34,352 nt of DNA from an uncultured Methanobrevibacter sp. (lineage in GTDB: Archaea > Methanobacteriota > Methanobacteria > Methanobacteriales > Methanobacteriaceae): contig CADBHR010000004.1 of the NCBI GenBank assembly GCA_902794475.1, positions 1 through 34,352 on the forward strand, read 5' to 3'. Below, one piece after another: positions 9,101 through 17,096 of this stretch. Each line of letters opens with the position of its first letter. The first letter of the stretch is position 1. The position numbers and the translations under genes were made by a program. The notes under the pieces are model-generated. The model had not been told where the DNA came from. It saw nothing but the letters and a program-made list of their open reading frames with translations, and did no database searches.

Positions 9101-11542
9101 AAAAATATCAGACGTGGTGATTATAGAATCACTGCTGTTTATAATGGTGATGATAAGTATCTCACAAGCAGGGATTACAGATTCATTGAGGTTGATAATC
9201 TCATTTCTTCCATGAGCGTTCATGTTGAGGATATTGTTTATGGCGGTGCAGTCATTGTTGAAGTCATCCTAAATGATAATGCAACAGGCAATCTAACTGC
9301 AGTAATTGGCAAAATCGCCAATTCAAGCATTGTAAAAGACGGCAGGGCAAATATTACTCTTTTAGGCGTTGAAGCCGGATTTAAAGAAGTACATGTCTTT
9401 TACACTGGTGATGACACTTATTTCAACAGGACTGAATCTGCATCATTTACAATCAGCAAGGCTGATTTGACCTTTGAGATATCATCAGCAGATATCATGA
9501 TTGGCCAGGATGCAGTGATATTCATTAAAGTCCCGGCTAAAACCACAGGCAATTTTACAATTAATGGTGATATAATAGCAATTCCCTTATCCGGTACCAT
9601 AAGCTATATCATCCCTGATTTGGAAATCGGTGACTATGACATCACTGCAGTTTATCAGGGCAATAACTATAATATGGTTTCAAATTCCACTTCATTCAGT
9701 GTTCTGGAATATCCGAAAGACCAATGGCCGAACAGTGGCTTTGATGCAAAAAACACCGGCAAATCGCCATATGCCAGTTCAAGCAATGGGGAAATATTGT
9801 TTACAATACCTGTTAATGAAACTATTGTCGGTGATGTTTTAATCGATAATGAGGGCAATATCTACTTTTCAACAGTTGATGCAGTCTATTCTTTTACAGG
9901 TGAAGGTGTTTTGAGGTGGAATTTCACCAATAGGGATGTTATCGGTAATTTTTCAGGCATTTCCATGAGTCGTGAGGTTGTGGTTGTTCCAAAATCCGGA
10001 GACACATTGTTTTTCATCAATCAGAAAACAGGTGAAAAATACGGTTCTTCCAATTTCTATCAGGGGTCAAGTATTTTTTCACCAATAATGGATGATAAGG
10101 CAAATATCTATATTTCAAGCGAATATCAGGTTACAAGCGGTTCTTATAAACTTGTGATTATTCCGTTTAGGTTGTGGGAGTTTGGTGGAACTCCAACTAT
10201 ACTTGATTTGGGTAAAAACGCTCCTCTAACATCTCCGGTAATCGGGGAGGATATTATTGTTGTCCTGACAGATTCCAGATTGTGGGTTATTGATGCCAAG
10301 ACATTAAAAACCAGATTCATCAAATCAGGTGATTGGGGGGCTGTTCGTCCTGTTGTAAATGAAAATATTGTCTATGCGGTTTTGGGTGATTGTGTTGTTG
10401 CATATTCACTGACCGGATCTCAGTTGTGGAAAACCAAGATAATCGGCGGTGCAGGCAATCAATTATTGTTGGATTGCGAGTTCTTATACGCTACAAATTC
10501 CAGAGGCAACCTTTACAGGTATGATCTTTCAAATGGTAAGGAATATCTGGTTTCCAGTTTAAGCATCACTTCAGGTGTTTTGATTGGTTTAAATGATACT
10601 TTATACTTTGGCTGTGATAATCTGTTCTATGCAATCGATTCAAAAGGTGGTGTATTGTGGAAATCCGATTTGGGATCTAAAATCACAGGAAGTCCTGTCA
10701 TGAGCATGGACGGAACAATATATGTGACAAGCGAGGACAATAAGGTCTTCACATTAGCCCATGATGATTTAAGGGATGTGAATATGGAAGCGGAATTCAA
10801 TGACAATACATTGACAGTTACATTGGACAGTCAGGCTACTGGTCACGTTTCATTTACAGTGAATGGTTTAACCTATAATGAAACAGTAACTAACGGTAAG
10901 TTGACTAAATCAATTCCTAATTTAAATGCTGGCAGTTATAATGTCAATGTTGTCTATTCAGGTGATTTGAGGTTCAACGCTTCAATCAAAATTGTTTCAT
11001 TCACAATCAAGGCGGCCCCTCAGGTAAATGTTCCAGCATCAAGTGGAAATGACGTTACCATTTCACTTCCAAGCGATGCAACTGGAACAGTTACAGTTCA
11101 GGCTAACGGCAAGACATACACCAAGGATTTGGTCAACGGTAAGGCTACAGTTACATTGCCTGACGGCAACTACAATGCTGTCATAACCTATTCCGGTGAT
11201 GATAAGTACGATGGCTTTACAATCACCAAGAGGGTTAGTGTCAAAAAGCCTGTTGTCAAGAAGGCTTCCAAAATCACAGCCAAAAAGAAAACCTTCAAGA
11301 AATCCTTGAAAACCAAAAAGTACACTGTAACCCTGAAGTCAGGCAAAACTCCAATCAAGAAAGTTAAATTGATCATTAAGATTGGCAGGAAAACATTCAA
11401 GGCCACCACAAACGCCAAGGGTAAGGCCACCTTCAAAATCAAGAAGCTTACCAAGAAGGGCAGATACACTGCAAAGGTCACCTTCAAGGGAAACAAGTAC
11501 TACAAGGCCACAACCAAAAAAGTCAAAATAGTTTTGAAATAG
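6173..11542 (+). CDS. Giant secreted adhesin-like protein, paralogue of the 479 gene with a different C-terminal tail
   Basis: 1789 aa from the ATG at 6173. An upstream in-frame ATG at 6158 would add MEIVV, but GGAG at 6160-6163 is well spaced for 6173, and MDLKSL resembles the MN(L/F)K starts of the paralogues. The order is signal peptide (about 1-23), acidic segment, conserved DWDELQYYCSLTDKDYTL block (about 89-106), beta-helix with GGAI turns (to about 555), second helix entry (FISKSNGDDNNNG, about 567) ending at NWWGST, four Ig repeats (about 836-1180), PQQ-like propeller (about 1184-1530), two Ig repeats (to about 1691) and a Lys-rich tail (1695-1789). The N-terminal two thirds align with the upstream paralogue, partly at DNA level. 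The tail instead matches those of the 22736 and 28545 genes. A 39-bp gap without a terminator suggests cotranscription with the 479 gene. Surface adhesion is inferred from the architecture only. Confidence 0.9.
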   Translation: MDLKSLCFVILLLLLLGVNCVDAGEVDDNITLTHEDVDLELSDDSLKSDVVSSLDDSGDCPESDVVDAVSNLNASDESLESEVDEIIVSDWDELQYYCSLTDKDYTLRLKENTVFYPSDFDDVNKQIKINNNVKIIGSQGSYIGDVAPIEGTYEDNMDRYVKYALIVVPENNGCGMSVVNLTFKWVHTLNTNAGLVMDLAGNREYEFDNCIFDGIQSMAGSASIMHVRKGKAILNNCSVINCTVAKGCINVYSRQSVILRDCYFAYNYGYEHSTCVMNWGKLLIYNTKFYKNRSQAWAGGITTYGEGNTTIYDSNFTDNVAGWNGGALYVYNIVNIYNTVFVGNNCTTNNGGGAIGACQYSGIPRLYVDGCLFKDNNNNCWALDELSTTGTGRGGAISFMDVGSIDIRNSLFIANSASIGTAICAWEAGSYGSPDIYITNNTFINHTRAGDVLNVKVIGTACKISGNHYIGNSIEFSYLNLTTVNVGNDKATLKITAKMSHPSFYESDILDRTLYDVYVNGRYAKTVNSTVFDLEFGDLDICSVYVIPTISNVKSNELTLTSTREYVFISKSNGDDNNNGSSRSAPVRSIGKAIELARTCQNIILLDGDFSENIVLDYDLTLKGENDAKLTNLTLFNNNAVLSLKNLEISNLSGNLIVGGNVSLSNCIVQNNQKEVVFNASNIEISNSIILDNLNVAVCDYINVKDSILLNNINLVDAKSYDLNCNWWGSTLENYQIQPYEDIDAWLVLNATASTRDLEINQVASVSVAFYLFKNSTSTKYNFRDIELSVMQVNGSSVNSTLSNSNVYFMLTALGDGELTFSYESVSTSVRFNFIKSNPDIHISSDNIMFGDDLIVKVNLPDDLSGNVTVKVANVTQTQSANGNLLFNFTDLKADDYVITVVYSGDEKYLDKIIQSPVNVSKYESFTLLTIGEIVVDDDLLLTVTAPSDSKGNVTITVNDNTVTLQLNDSKANYTIKNIRRGDYRITAVYNGDDKYLTSRDYRFIEVDNLISSMSVHVEDIVYGGAVIVEVILNDNATGNLTAVIGKIANSSIVKDGRANITLLGVEAGFKEVHVFYTGDDTYFNRTESASFTISKADLTFEISSADIMIGQDAVIFIKVPAKTTGNFTINGDIIAIPLSGTISYIIPDLEIGDYDITAVYQGNNYNMVSNSTSFSVLEYPKDQWPNSGFDAKNTGKSPYASSSNGEILFTIPVNETIVGDVLIDNEGNIYFSTVDAVYSFTGEGVLRWNFTNRDVIGNFSGISMSREVVVVPKSGDTLFFINQKTGEKYGSSNFYQGSSIFSPIMDDKANIYISSEYQVTSGSYKLVIIPFRLWEFGGTPTILDLGKNAPLTSPVIGEDIIVVLTDSRLWVIDAKTLKTRFIKSGDWGAVRPVVNENIVYAVLGDCVVAYSLTGSQLWKTKIIGGAGNQLLLDCEFLYATNSRGNLYRYDLSNGKEYLVSSLSITSGVLIGLNDTLYFGCDNLFYAIDSKGGVLWKSDLGSKITGSPVMSMDGTIYVTSEDNKVFTLAHDDLRDVNMEAEFNDNTLTVTLDSQATGHVSFTVNGLTYNETVTNGKLTKSIPNLNAGSYNVNVVYSGDLRFNASIKIVSFTIKAAPQVNVPASSGNDVTISLPSDATGTVTVQANGKTYTKDLVNGKATVTLPDGNYNAVITYSGDDKYDGFTITKRVSVKKPVVKKASKITAKKKTFKKSLKTKKYTVTLKSGKTPIKKVKLIIKIGRKTFKATTNAKGKATFKIKKLTKKGRYTAKVTFKGNKYYKATTKKVKIVLK

Positions 11543-11576
11543 GGAAATTTTAATTTCTCTATTAATTTATTTTTTT
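11541..11576 (+). terminator. Imperfect hairpin plus T-run after the 6173 gene
   Basis: AGGGAAATT (11541-11549, starting inside the stop codon) can pair with AATTTCTCT (11552-11560) with one mismatch, and a T-run follows near 11568-11576. The counterpart after the 28545 gene is a perfect stem, so this looks like a decayed copy of the same terminator. Confidence 0.55.
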
Positions 11577-11711
11577 CAATCTACATGTCTCACATAAAAT
11601 CATGATGATTTCCCAACATCTTAAACCTATTTTATTACTCATTAATTTTAACACATATTCTCTTCAACCAATCTCATTTTAATAAAACAAATATTTCATA
11701 TTATTGAACTT
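11543..11711 (+). repeat. Intergenic copy of a duplicated downstream region (partner 33969-34135)
   Basis: This non-coding stretch is highly similar to the region after the 28545 gene. Long matched segments include CTACATGTCTCACAT, AAATCATGATGATTTCCCAA, TTAATTTTAACA and ATTCTCTTCAAC. Similarity stops after GAACTT at 11711 (34135 in the partner) and continues upstream into the coding tails, so the duplicated block crosses the stop codon. The perfect small inverted repeat AAATCA-TGA-TGATTT is kept in both copies. Confidence 0.85.
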
Positions 11712-11833
11712 GTTTGCATTGCCATTTGCTCCCTTGATTTAACATATAAAATCATTTTTAAGATATTTTTCATTTTTTTGTTAAGTATAAACAAGGTTCA
11801 TCATTTTTGTTTTTCATCAATTATATTGAAAAG

Positions 11834-11846
11834 TTTTTTATATTTT
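11834..11846 (+). promoter_or_regulatory. Likely TATA box of the 11890 gene
   Basis: TTTTTTATATTTT lies about 50 bases before the ATG at 11890. A start of transcription some 25 bases downstream would leave a leader of about 25-30 bases carrying GAGATGG just before the ATG. The surrounding DNA is very AT-rich, so the exact box is uncertain. Confidence 0.4.
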
Positions 11847-11889
11847 ATTAAATAAACTATAATTTAGAATATTTTAATGAGATGGAAAT

Positions 11890-14800
11890 ATGAATAATTT
11901 CCAAAGAATTTTCATAGTTTTCTTGGCTATAATTTGCTGCATGTCGATTTCACAGGCATGTGCAATGGATGTTGATTGCAATCGCACTTGTGGCAGTTTG
12001 GATGAGGGTGTTGTTTTAAATGATGCTGAAATTGATGTTAATGATTCATTAAACATTAACAATGATTTGATTGCTTCTTCTAATTATGATTCTCCTTCGG
12101 TTGATTATGGTGAAGGTTACTATAATCAGAGTAACTTGACTGTAATGTTAAATGTTAACGGTGCAAGTTCAGTCAGTTATAGTTGGGATAATGTCAGCTG
12201 GTTTGAATCAAACCAATCTGTTTCTTTTGTTTTAAATCAGGGGATTTATGATTTATATTATGCTGGTGATGGGGAAATATGCTGTCAGCATTATGTTGTT
12301 GACTGTGAAACTCCTGTAGTTTCAAGTAACTTTCAATCAGATTTATATTATAATCCTATTCAGGTAAGCTTATCTTCAATAGATAATTTGGATGTTAATC
12401 CAAGAATTTATTATACTGTTGATGGTTCTGATCCGTTAGAGAATGGTATTTTATATCATGGGTTAATTAATATTTCACAGACCACTAGTTTGAAGTTTTA
12501 TGCGGAAGATTTCGGAGGATTGAGAAGTCCAATTGTTCGTTATAATTATATTTTTGCACGTGTGGGGAATATAAACTCTGGAAAGGGTTTTAGAACAATA
12601 CAGGCCGCTATTGATGACAATGACACGGTTAACGGTGATGTCATATATATTGGTCCATATATATTTTATGGACCAATTTACATAACAAAATCATTGTCAT
12701 TAATTGGCAGGGGAAATCCGGTTATCACATTAAAAGACAACTATCCAACTATCAATTATCCTGGAGGTTATTATAATCAGTCTAATTTGACTATTGAATT
12801 AAGCATTCAAGAAGATGAATACCTGTGGTATAGTTGGGACAATATTGATTGGATTCAGTCATTTGATTCTATTAATTTCACGTTGACTATTGGAGTTTAT
12901 GATTTATATTATGAATGCGGAAGCGAAGTAGTTCATCAACATTATGTAATTGATGATGAACCTCCATTAGTATGGACTAATTACTATACAGATTTATATT
13001 CGTCTCCTATTTTGGTAAATTTGTCCAGTTCGGATAATTTAGATAATAATCCTAAAATCTATTATACTGTTGATGGTTCTGATCCATTGGAGAATGGTAT
13101 TTTATATCAGGGGTTAATTAATATTTCACAGACCACTAGTTTGAAGTTTTATGCTGAAGATTTGGGAGGTTTGAGAAGTTCAATCGTTTGTTATAATTAT
13201 ATTTTTGCACGTGTGGGAAATATAAACTCTGGAAAGGGCTTTAGAACAATACAGGCAGCTATTGATGACAATGATACTGTAGATGGTGATGTTATTTATA
13301 TAGGTCCGGGCATATTTTATGGACCAATCTATCTAACAAAATCCGTATCATTAATTGGCAGAGGAAACCCAATCATTACACTAAAAGAGATTTATCCTAC
13401 CATTAATCATCCTGGCGGCTGTTATAATCAGTCTAATTTGACTATTGAATTAAGCATTCAAGAAGATGAATATCTGTGGTATAGTTGGGATAATATTGAT
13501 TGGATTCAGTCATTTGATTCTATTAATTTCACATTGCCTATTGGAGTTTATGATTTATATTATGAATATGGAAGCGAAGTAATGCATCAACATTACGTAA
13601 TTGATAATAAAGCTCCATTAGCGTGGTGTAATTATTATTCAGATTTATATTCCAATCCTATTTTAGTAAACTTATCCTGTTGGGATAATTTAGATAATGA
13701 TACAAAGATTTATTATACAATTGATGGATCAAATCCTCTGACTAATAGTATTTTATATTCAAATTCAATAAATATAACCTCAACAACTTGCCTAAAGTTT
13801 TATGCAGAAGATTTCGCAGGCCTTAAAAGCAATGTCATTACTTGCAATTACATTTTTGATAATGTTGCCAACATCAATTCAGGAAAAGGATTCAATACAA
13901 TACAATCAGCCATTGATGATGTGGATACTCATGATGGAGACACAATAAAAGTAAAAGAAGGATTATATCAAGAACACGTTACCATTAATAAACATTTGAA
14001 CCTGATTGGTTACAATGCAACCCTAAAAGGTTCATCATCCGTTAATCCGGTCATTGGAGTTACAAATGCTGGAAGCAACAGTATTGTATACGGTTTTAAT
14101 ATTGTCAATTCCACTTTTGGCGTTGTCATTTTAAATGCATGCAATGTTTCAATAATGGGTAATACTTTTTTAAATCTTCACAGTTCCATTGAAACAGATG
14201 GGGATGTGAATTCATTAATTGCATACAATACAATTGATTGTGACCATTATATTGGAGGAATGTCCGGTTTCACAATTAGAAAGTCAGATAATTTAACAAT
14301 ATTCAACAATACAATTTCACTAAACTCCAATGATGATTCTGTAGGCATTATCATCACGGATGGCACTTCCGATAATATTTCAATAACCAAAAATAAAATA
14401 TTAAGTAAAAATTCTTTAAAGGGCATTGGTGTGTATGTGACCTGCTCAAATATCTCCATAGAGCATAATACCATATCTAATTTTACTGCTGCTTTAGTTA
14501 TATCCTCATCCAATTCATCAATATATAATAATTGTTTAAATGATAATGGTTATGGATTATTTTTACGTCGTTCCATAAACAATACCTATAAATCAAACAA
14601 TATCTTTAATAATCTTTATGGTGTTTTTTTACATCATGCTCTTGAGTCTCATGATGATTCATTTTATTTGAACCGTTTATGTGATAATTATTATTATGAT
14701 TTCTTCTCACAGGCAACCTGCACTTATGACATTGGCGATAATTGGTGGGGCGATAATACTCCAATGATTTCAACTAACCAGTATGTGCTTGCCAATGTGT

Positions 14801-17082
14801 TTAATGCTACTGGAAATTTAATTATGAATTCATGGATTGTGATGAATCTTTTTTCAGCATCATATACCATTGATGACAATAGTTTTGTTCAAAGAGCACA
14901 ATTCTATCTGGACATGACCTGCAATAACATAGGTGGGGATTTATCATATGAGGGTTATCTTCCGGATGGTTTGGAGGCATTGATTTACTGCTTTAATAAT
15001 GATGCAAATTACAAATATAATGTTAGTTACTTAAAACAGGGAAAAGCCTTTGTTGATTTTGAGTTAAGTGATTTATTCTGCAATTGGGAAAACATATATG
15101 TTGTTTCACATTTGGATTATGGAAACGTTACCCGCACATTCAATAAAAAAGCCACAATCGACATTACTTTATTTTCATCAGCCGAAGATGTTGATACTGA
15201 ATGGTTTGTAAACTACACCACTTCCATTGATTTTACTGATAATATTTATTGGATTACTGTTAGCTGGTCTGAAACCACACTATACTCAGGCACAATCAAT
15301 CTGATTGTCAACGGAGAAATCATCCAATCATTTAACATCACCAATCTCTTTTATCAGACTTATAAGAATAATTATAGTAGCAATGTTTTTGAAGCCATTA
15401 AGTTTTTAAATAATGTTTTTGCAAGTATGAAAGAGGGAGTATGGCAACCTAATGGATATTATGATAGTTTTGCGGAGTATGCAGGCATTGACCCTGCAGA
15501 TGATGAACTGGTTTATTCCACTTTCCTGAATTATCTTCAATTAGCATATAATTTAACTGACGATGAATTAAATTTTGTTCACACCCATAAAATGCTTTTT
15601 ATTGACATGATTGAGACACACATTGACTATCATGGTGATATTACACCTGACATCAATTTTGAATATGGTGGATGTAATGTTTTGTTGTCACCTCCGTCTG
15701 GTTATGTAGACCGTATAAGTAATATTTATTATACTGACATTGAGGATGAGAATAATGAAAGCATTGGATATGAAGGTATGCGCAGTTTTGCAATAGCTAA
15801 AAGCAATGTGACAGATGATGATTTAAGGTACTGGTTGAATCAAAAGGAATATTATGCTCCTGGTTTGATGAAAGCTGCTTATGGTACTTTTTTAACTCCT
15901 TTGCTTGTTATTTATGAAAATGATCGTGTGGCTGATGATGCGGCTGAAAAATTTAATGTGACTTGGAGTCGTATCAGTCCAGTTTGTGTTTCACTATGCA
16001 ATGACTATAATTGCTTGTATATTACAGGAGAGTCTGATCATCTTATGGGTCGTGAAGCCATAGGAAACAGTAGTAGTGTTTGGAAGTTTAACTTTGCAAC
16101 CAGTTTTAGCTTCAGTCTAGTGGAGCAGTTGGTTGGAAATAATGTCTGGAATACTACTGTGATTGGAAGTGTTACTTTAGGTTTGCTTGAAAGTTATCTG
16201 AATAATGAAACTTTAGAGATAATTACCGGCAGTGGTTATACAGTCATTAAGCGTGAAGGCGATAATGGTACTTTGTTGATTTTAGAGGATGAAACAGGCA
16301 TTGTACACGATTACTTTAGTTTTTATGGTTTATTGGGAACAATGCCATGTTACCATGATGATGTTAGTGATGATACTTGGGGTTATGGGGATAGTATTTT
16401 AGATAAATTAAGTGAGGAGTATAAAGATTTAAAGAATATTTTTAGTATCAGTATTTTGTCTTCAGTGTTTGTTGAAGGAGGAGCCGTGGTTTTAGAAGGG
16501 GTAACTGGTCTTTCATTAGGAGCTGCTGCACTCATTGCCATTCCATTATTTATTATTCTTTGCCCTGATGAGGCAAATGAACTTTGGAAAGAATTATGTT
16601 ATTTAGTAAATCCAAACTATAAGGATTATCCGAATATTACAATTTATGAAGGAATTGATTATAATACTCAAAAATTATTTGATAAACCTCCTGTAATTTT
16701 AGTATTGAATGGCCAATCATTAGATGAATATATTATTTCACATTATAAATCAAATCCAAATCCTAAAAAAGATAAGCAAACAATTAAAAATTACAATGCT
16801 AAATTAAATCATGATAAAAATATGAATTTACCACTTTATTTCACTGCGGTTGGAGGAGATTCTGATGATTCTGATCCTGGAAATTGGACTAATGTTGGAA
16901 AATATGTTAAAGATATTTTAAATGATTTTAATTCATTAGAAACAACTTCTGAAAAGGTTACATTCTTAAAATCTCATCTTCATGAATTATTAACATTATC
17001 TTTAGCTGTAGAAGCTTCTGAATCGATATTTGTTATTATTTATTCATTAATAATTTGGTTATTAAATCATATGGACGAATAG
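11890..17082 (+). CDS. Giant secreted protein with three 217-residue tandem units, NosD-like beta-helix and unrecognised C-terminal region
   Basis: 1730 aa. The signal peptide is about 1-25 (cleavage after ACA). Residues about 73-717 are three tandem units. Each has an aromatic-rich segment (YNQSNLTIEL, SWDNIDW), a CHB_HEX_C/Fn3-associated-like domain (IYYTVDGSDPLENG, LKFYAED) and a pectin-lyase-like helix entry (GKGFRTIQAAIDDND). The third unit runs into a NosD/CASH-type beta-helix ending at DNWWGDNTP (about 950). The remaining 770 residues are unlike the other proteins here. They lack Ig repeats and a Lys-rich tail, are rich in D, N, Y and aromatic residues, contain a Gly/Ala hydrophobic stretch (about 1527-1560) and end in a short hydrophobic helix (SIFVIIYSLIIWLL) that may anchor or insert in a membrane. 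I do not recognise this region. The last few hundred bases look more AT-biased than the rest of the gene. The downstream TPR gene starts 14 bases after the stop. Confidence 0.88.
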   Translation: MNNFQRIFIVFLAIICCMSISQACAMDVDCNRTCGSLDEGVVLNDAEIDVNDSLNINNDLIASSNYDSPSVDYGEGYYNQSNLTVMLNVNGASSVSYSWDNVSWFESNQSVSFVLNQGIYDLYYAGDGEICCQHYVVDCETPVVSSNFQSDLYYNPIQVSLSSIDNLDVNPRIYYTVDGSDPLENGILYHGLINISQTTSLKFYAEDFGGLRSPIVRYNYIFARVGNINSGKGFRTIQAAIDDNDTVNGDVIYIGPYIFYGPIYITKSLSLIGRGNPVITLKDNYPTINYPGGYYNQSNLTIELSIQEDEYLWYSWDNIDWIQSFDSINFTLTIGVYDLYYECGSEVVHQHYVIDDEPPLVWTNYYTDLYSSPILVNLSSSDNLDNNPKIYYTVDGSDPLENGILYQGLINISQTTSLKFYAEDLGGLRSSIVCYNYIFARVGNINSGKGFRTIQAAIDDNDTVDGDVIYIGPGIFYGPIYLTKSVSLIGRGNPIITLKEIYPTINHPGGCYNQSNLTIELSIQEDEYLWYSWDNIDWIQSFDSINFTLPIGVYDLYYEYGSEVMHQHYVIDNKAPLAWCNYYSDLYSNPILVNLSCWDNLDNDTKIYYTIDGSNPLTNSILYSNSINITSTTCLKFYAEDFAGLKSNVITCNYIFDNVANINSGKGFNTIQSAIDDVDTHDGDTIKVKEGLYQEHVTINKHLNLIGYNATLKGSSSVNPVIGVTNAGSNSIVYGFNIVNSTFGVVILNACNVSIMGNTFLNLHSSIETDGDVNSLIAYNTIDCDHYIGGMSGFTIRKSDNLTIFNNTISLNSNDDSVGIIITDGTSDNISITKNKILSKNSLKGIGVYVTCSNISIEHNTISNFTAALVISSSNSSIYNNCLNDNGYGLFLRRSINNTYKSNNIFNNLYGVFLHHALESHDDSFYLNRLCDNYYYDFFSQATCTYDIGDNWWGDNTPMISTNQYVLANVFNATGNLIMNSWIVMNLFSASYTIDDNSFVQRAQFYLDMTCNNIGGDLSYEGYLPDGLEALIYCFNNDANYKYNVSYLKQGKAFVDFELSDLFCNWENIYVVSHLDYGNVTRTFNKKATIDITLFSSAEDVDTEWFVNYTTSIDFTDNIYWITVSWSETTLYSGTINLIVNGEIIQSFNITNLFYQTYKNNYSSNVFEAIKFLNNVFASMKEGVWQPNGYYDSFAEYAGIDPADDELVYSTFLNYLQLAYNLTDDELNFVHTHKMLFIDMIETHIDYHGDITPDINFEYGGCNVLLSPPSGYVDRISNIYYTDIEDENNESIGYEGMRSFAIAKSNVTDDDLRYWLNQKEYYAPGLMKAAYGTFLTPLLVIYENDRVADDAAEKFNVTWSRISPVCVSLCNDYNCLYITGESDHLMGREAIGNSSSVWKFNFATSFSFSLVEQLVGNNVWNTTVIGSVTLGLLESYLNNETLEIITGSGYTVIKREGDNGTLLILEDETGIVHDYFSFYGLLGTMPCYHDDVSDDTWGYGDSILDKLSEEYKDLKNIFSISILSSVFVEGGAVVLEGVTGLSLGAAALIAIPLFIILCPDEANELWKELCYLVNPNYKDYPNITIYEGIDYNTQKLFDKPPVILVLNGQSLDEYIISHYKSNPNPKKDKQTIKNYNAKLNHDKNMNLPLYFTAVGGDSDDSDPGNWTNVGKYVKDILNDFNSLETTSEKVTFLKSHLHELLTLSLAVEASESIFVIIYSLIIWLLNHMDE
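12106..14040 (+). repeat. Three in-frame tandem units with a 651-bp period
   Basis: The segment beginning TCTAATTTGACTATTGAATT occurs at 12781 and 13432, and the segment GATGGTTCTGATCC at 12421 and 13072. Both pairs are exactly 651 bases (217 codons) apart. Units 2 and 3 are nearly identical over their first part (about 12769-12915 against 13423-13569). Units 1 and 2 are nearly identical over their middle (about 12405-12610 against 13056-13261). The end of unit 3 and the start of unit 1 have diverged. This mosaic suggests recent unequal crossing-over or conversion inside the gene. Confidence 0.9.
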
Positions 17083-17096
17083 GGAAGTTAAATCAA

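Noticed and set aside
11600-11660. ATGATGA in the conserved intergenic block as the C box of a C/D sRNA
   Set aside because: It matches the RTGATGA C box and is kept at the 34030 copy, but no CTGA D box lies at a suitable distance in either copy.
15590-16320. Pseudomurein endoisopeptidase or other papain-like peptidase in the C-terminal half of the 11890 protein
   Set aside because: There are Cys and His residues (for example HTHKM, CNVLL, CVSLCNDYNC), but I could not recognise the Cys-His-Asp motif pattern of that family.
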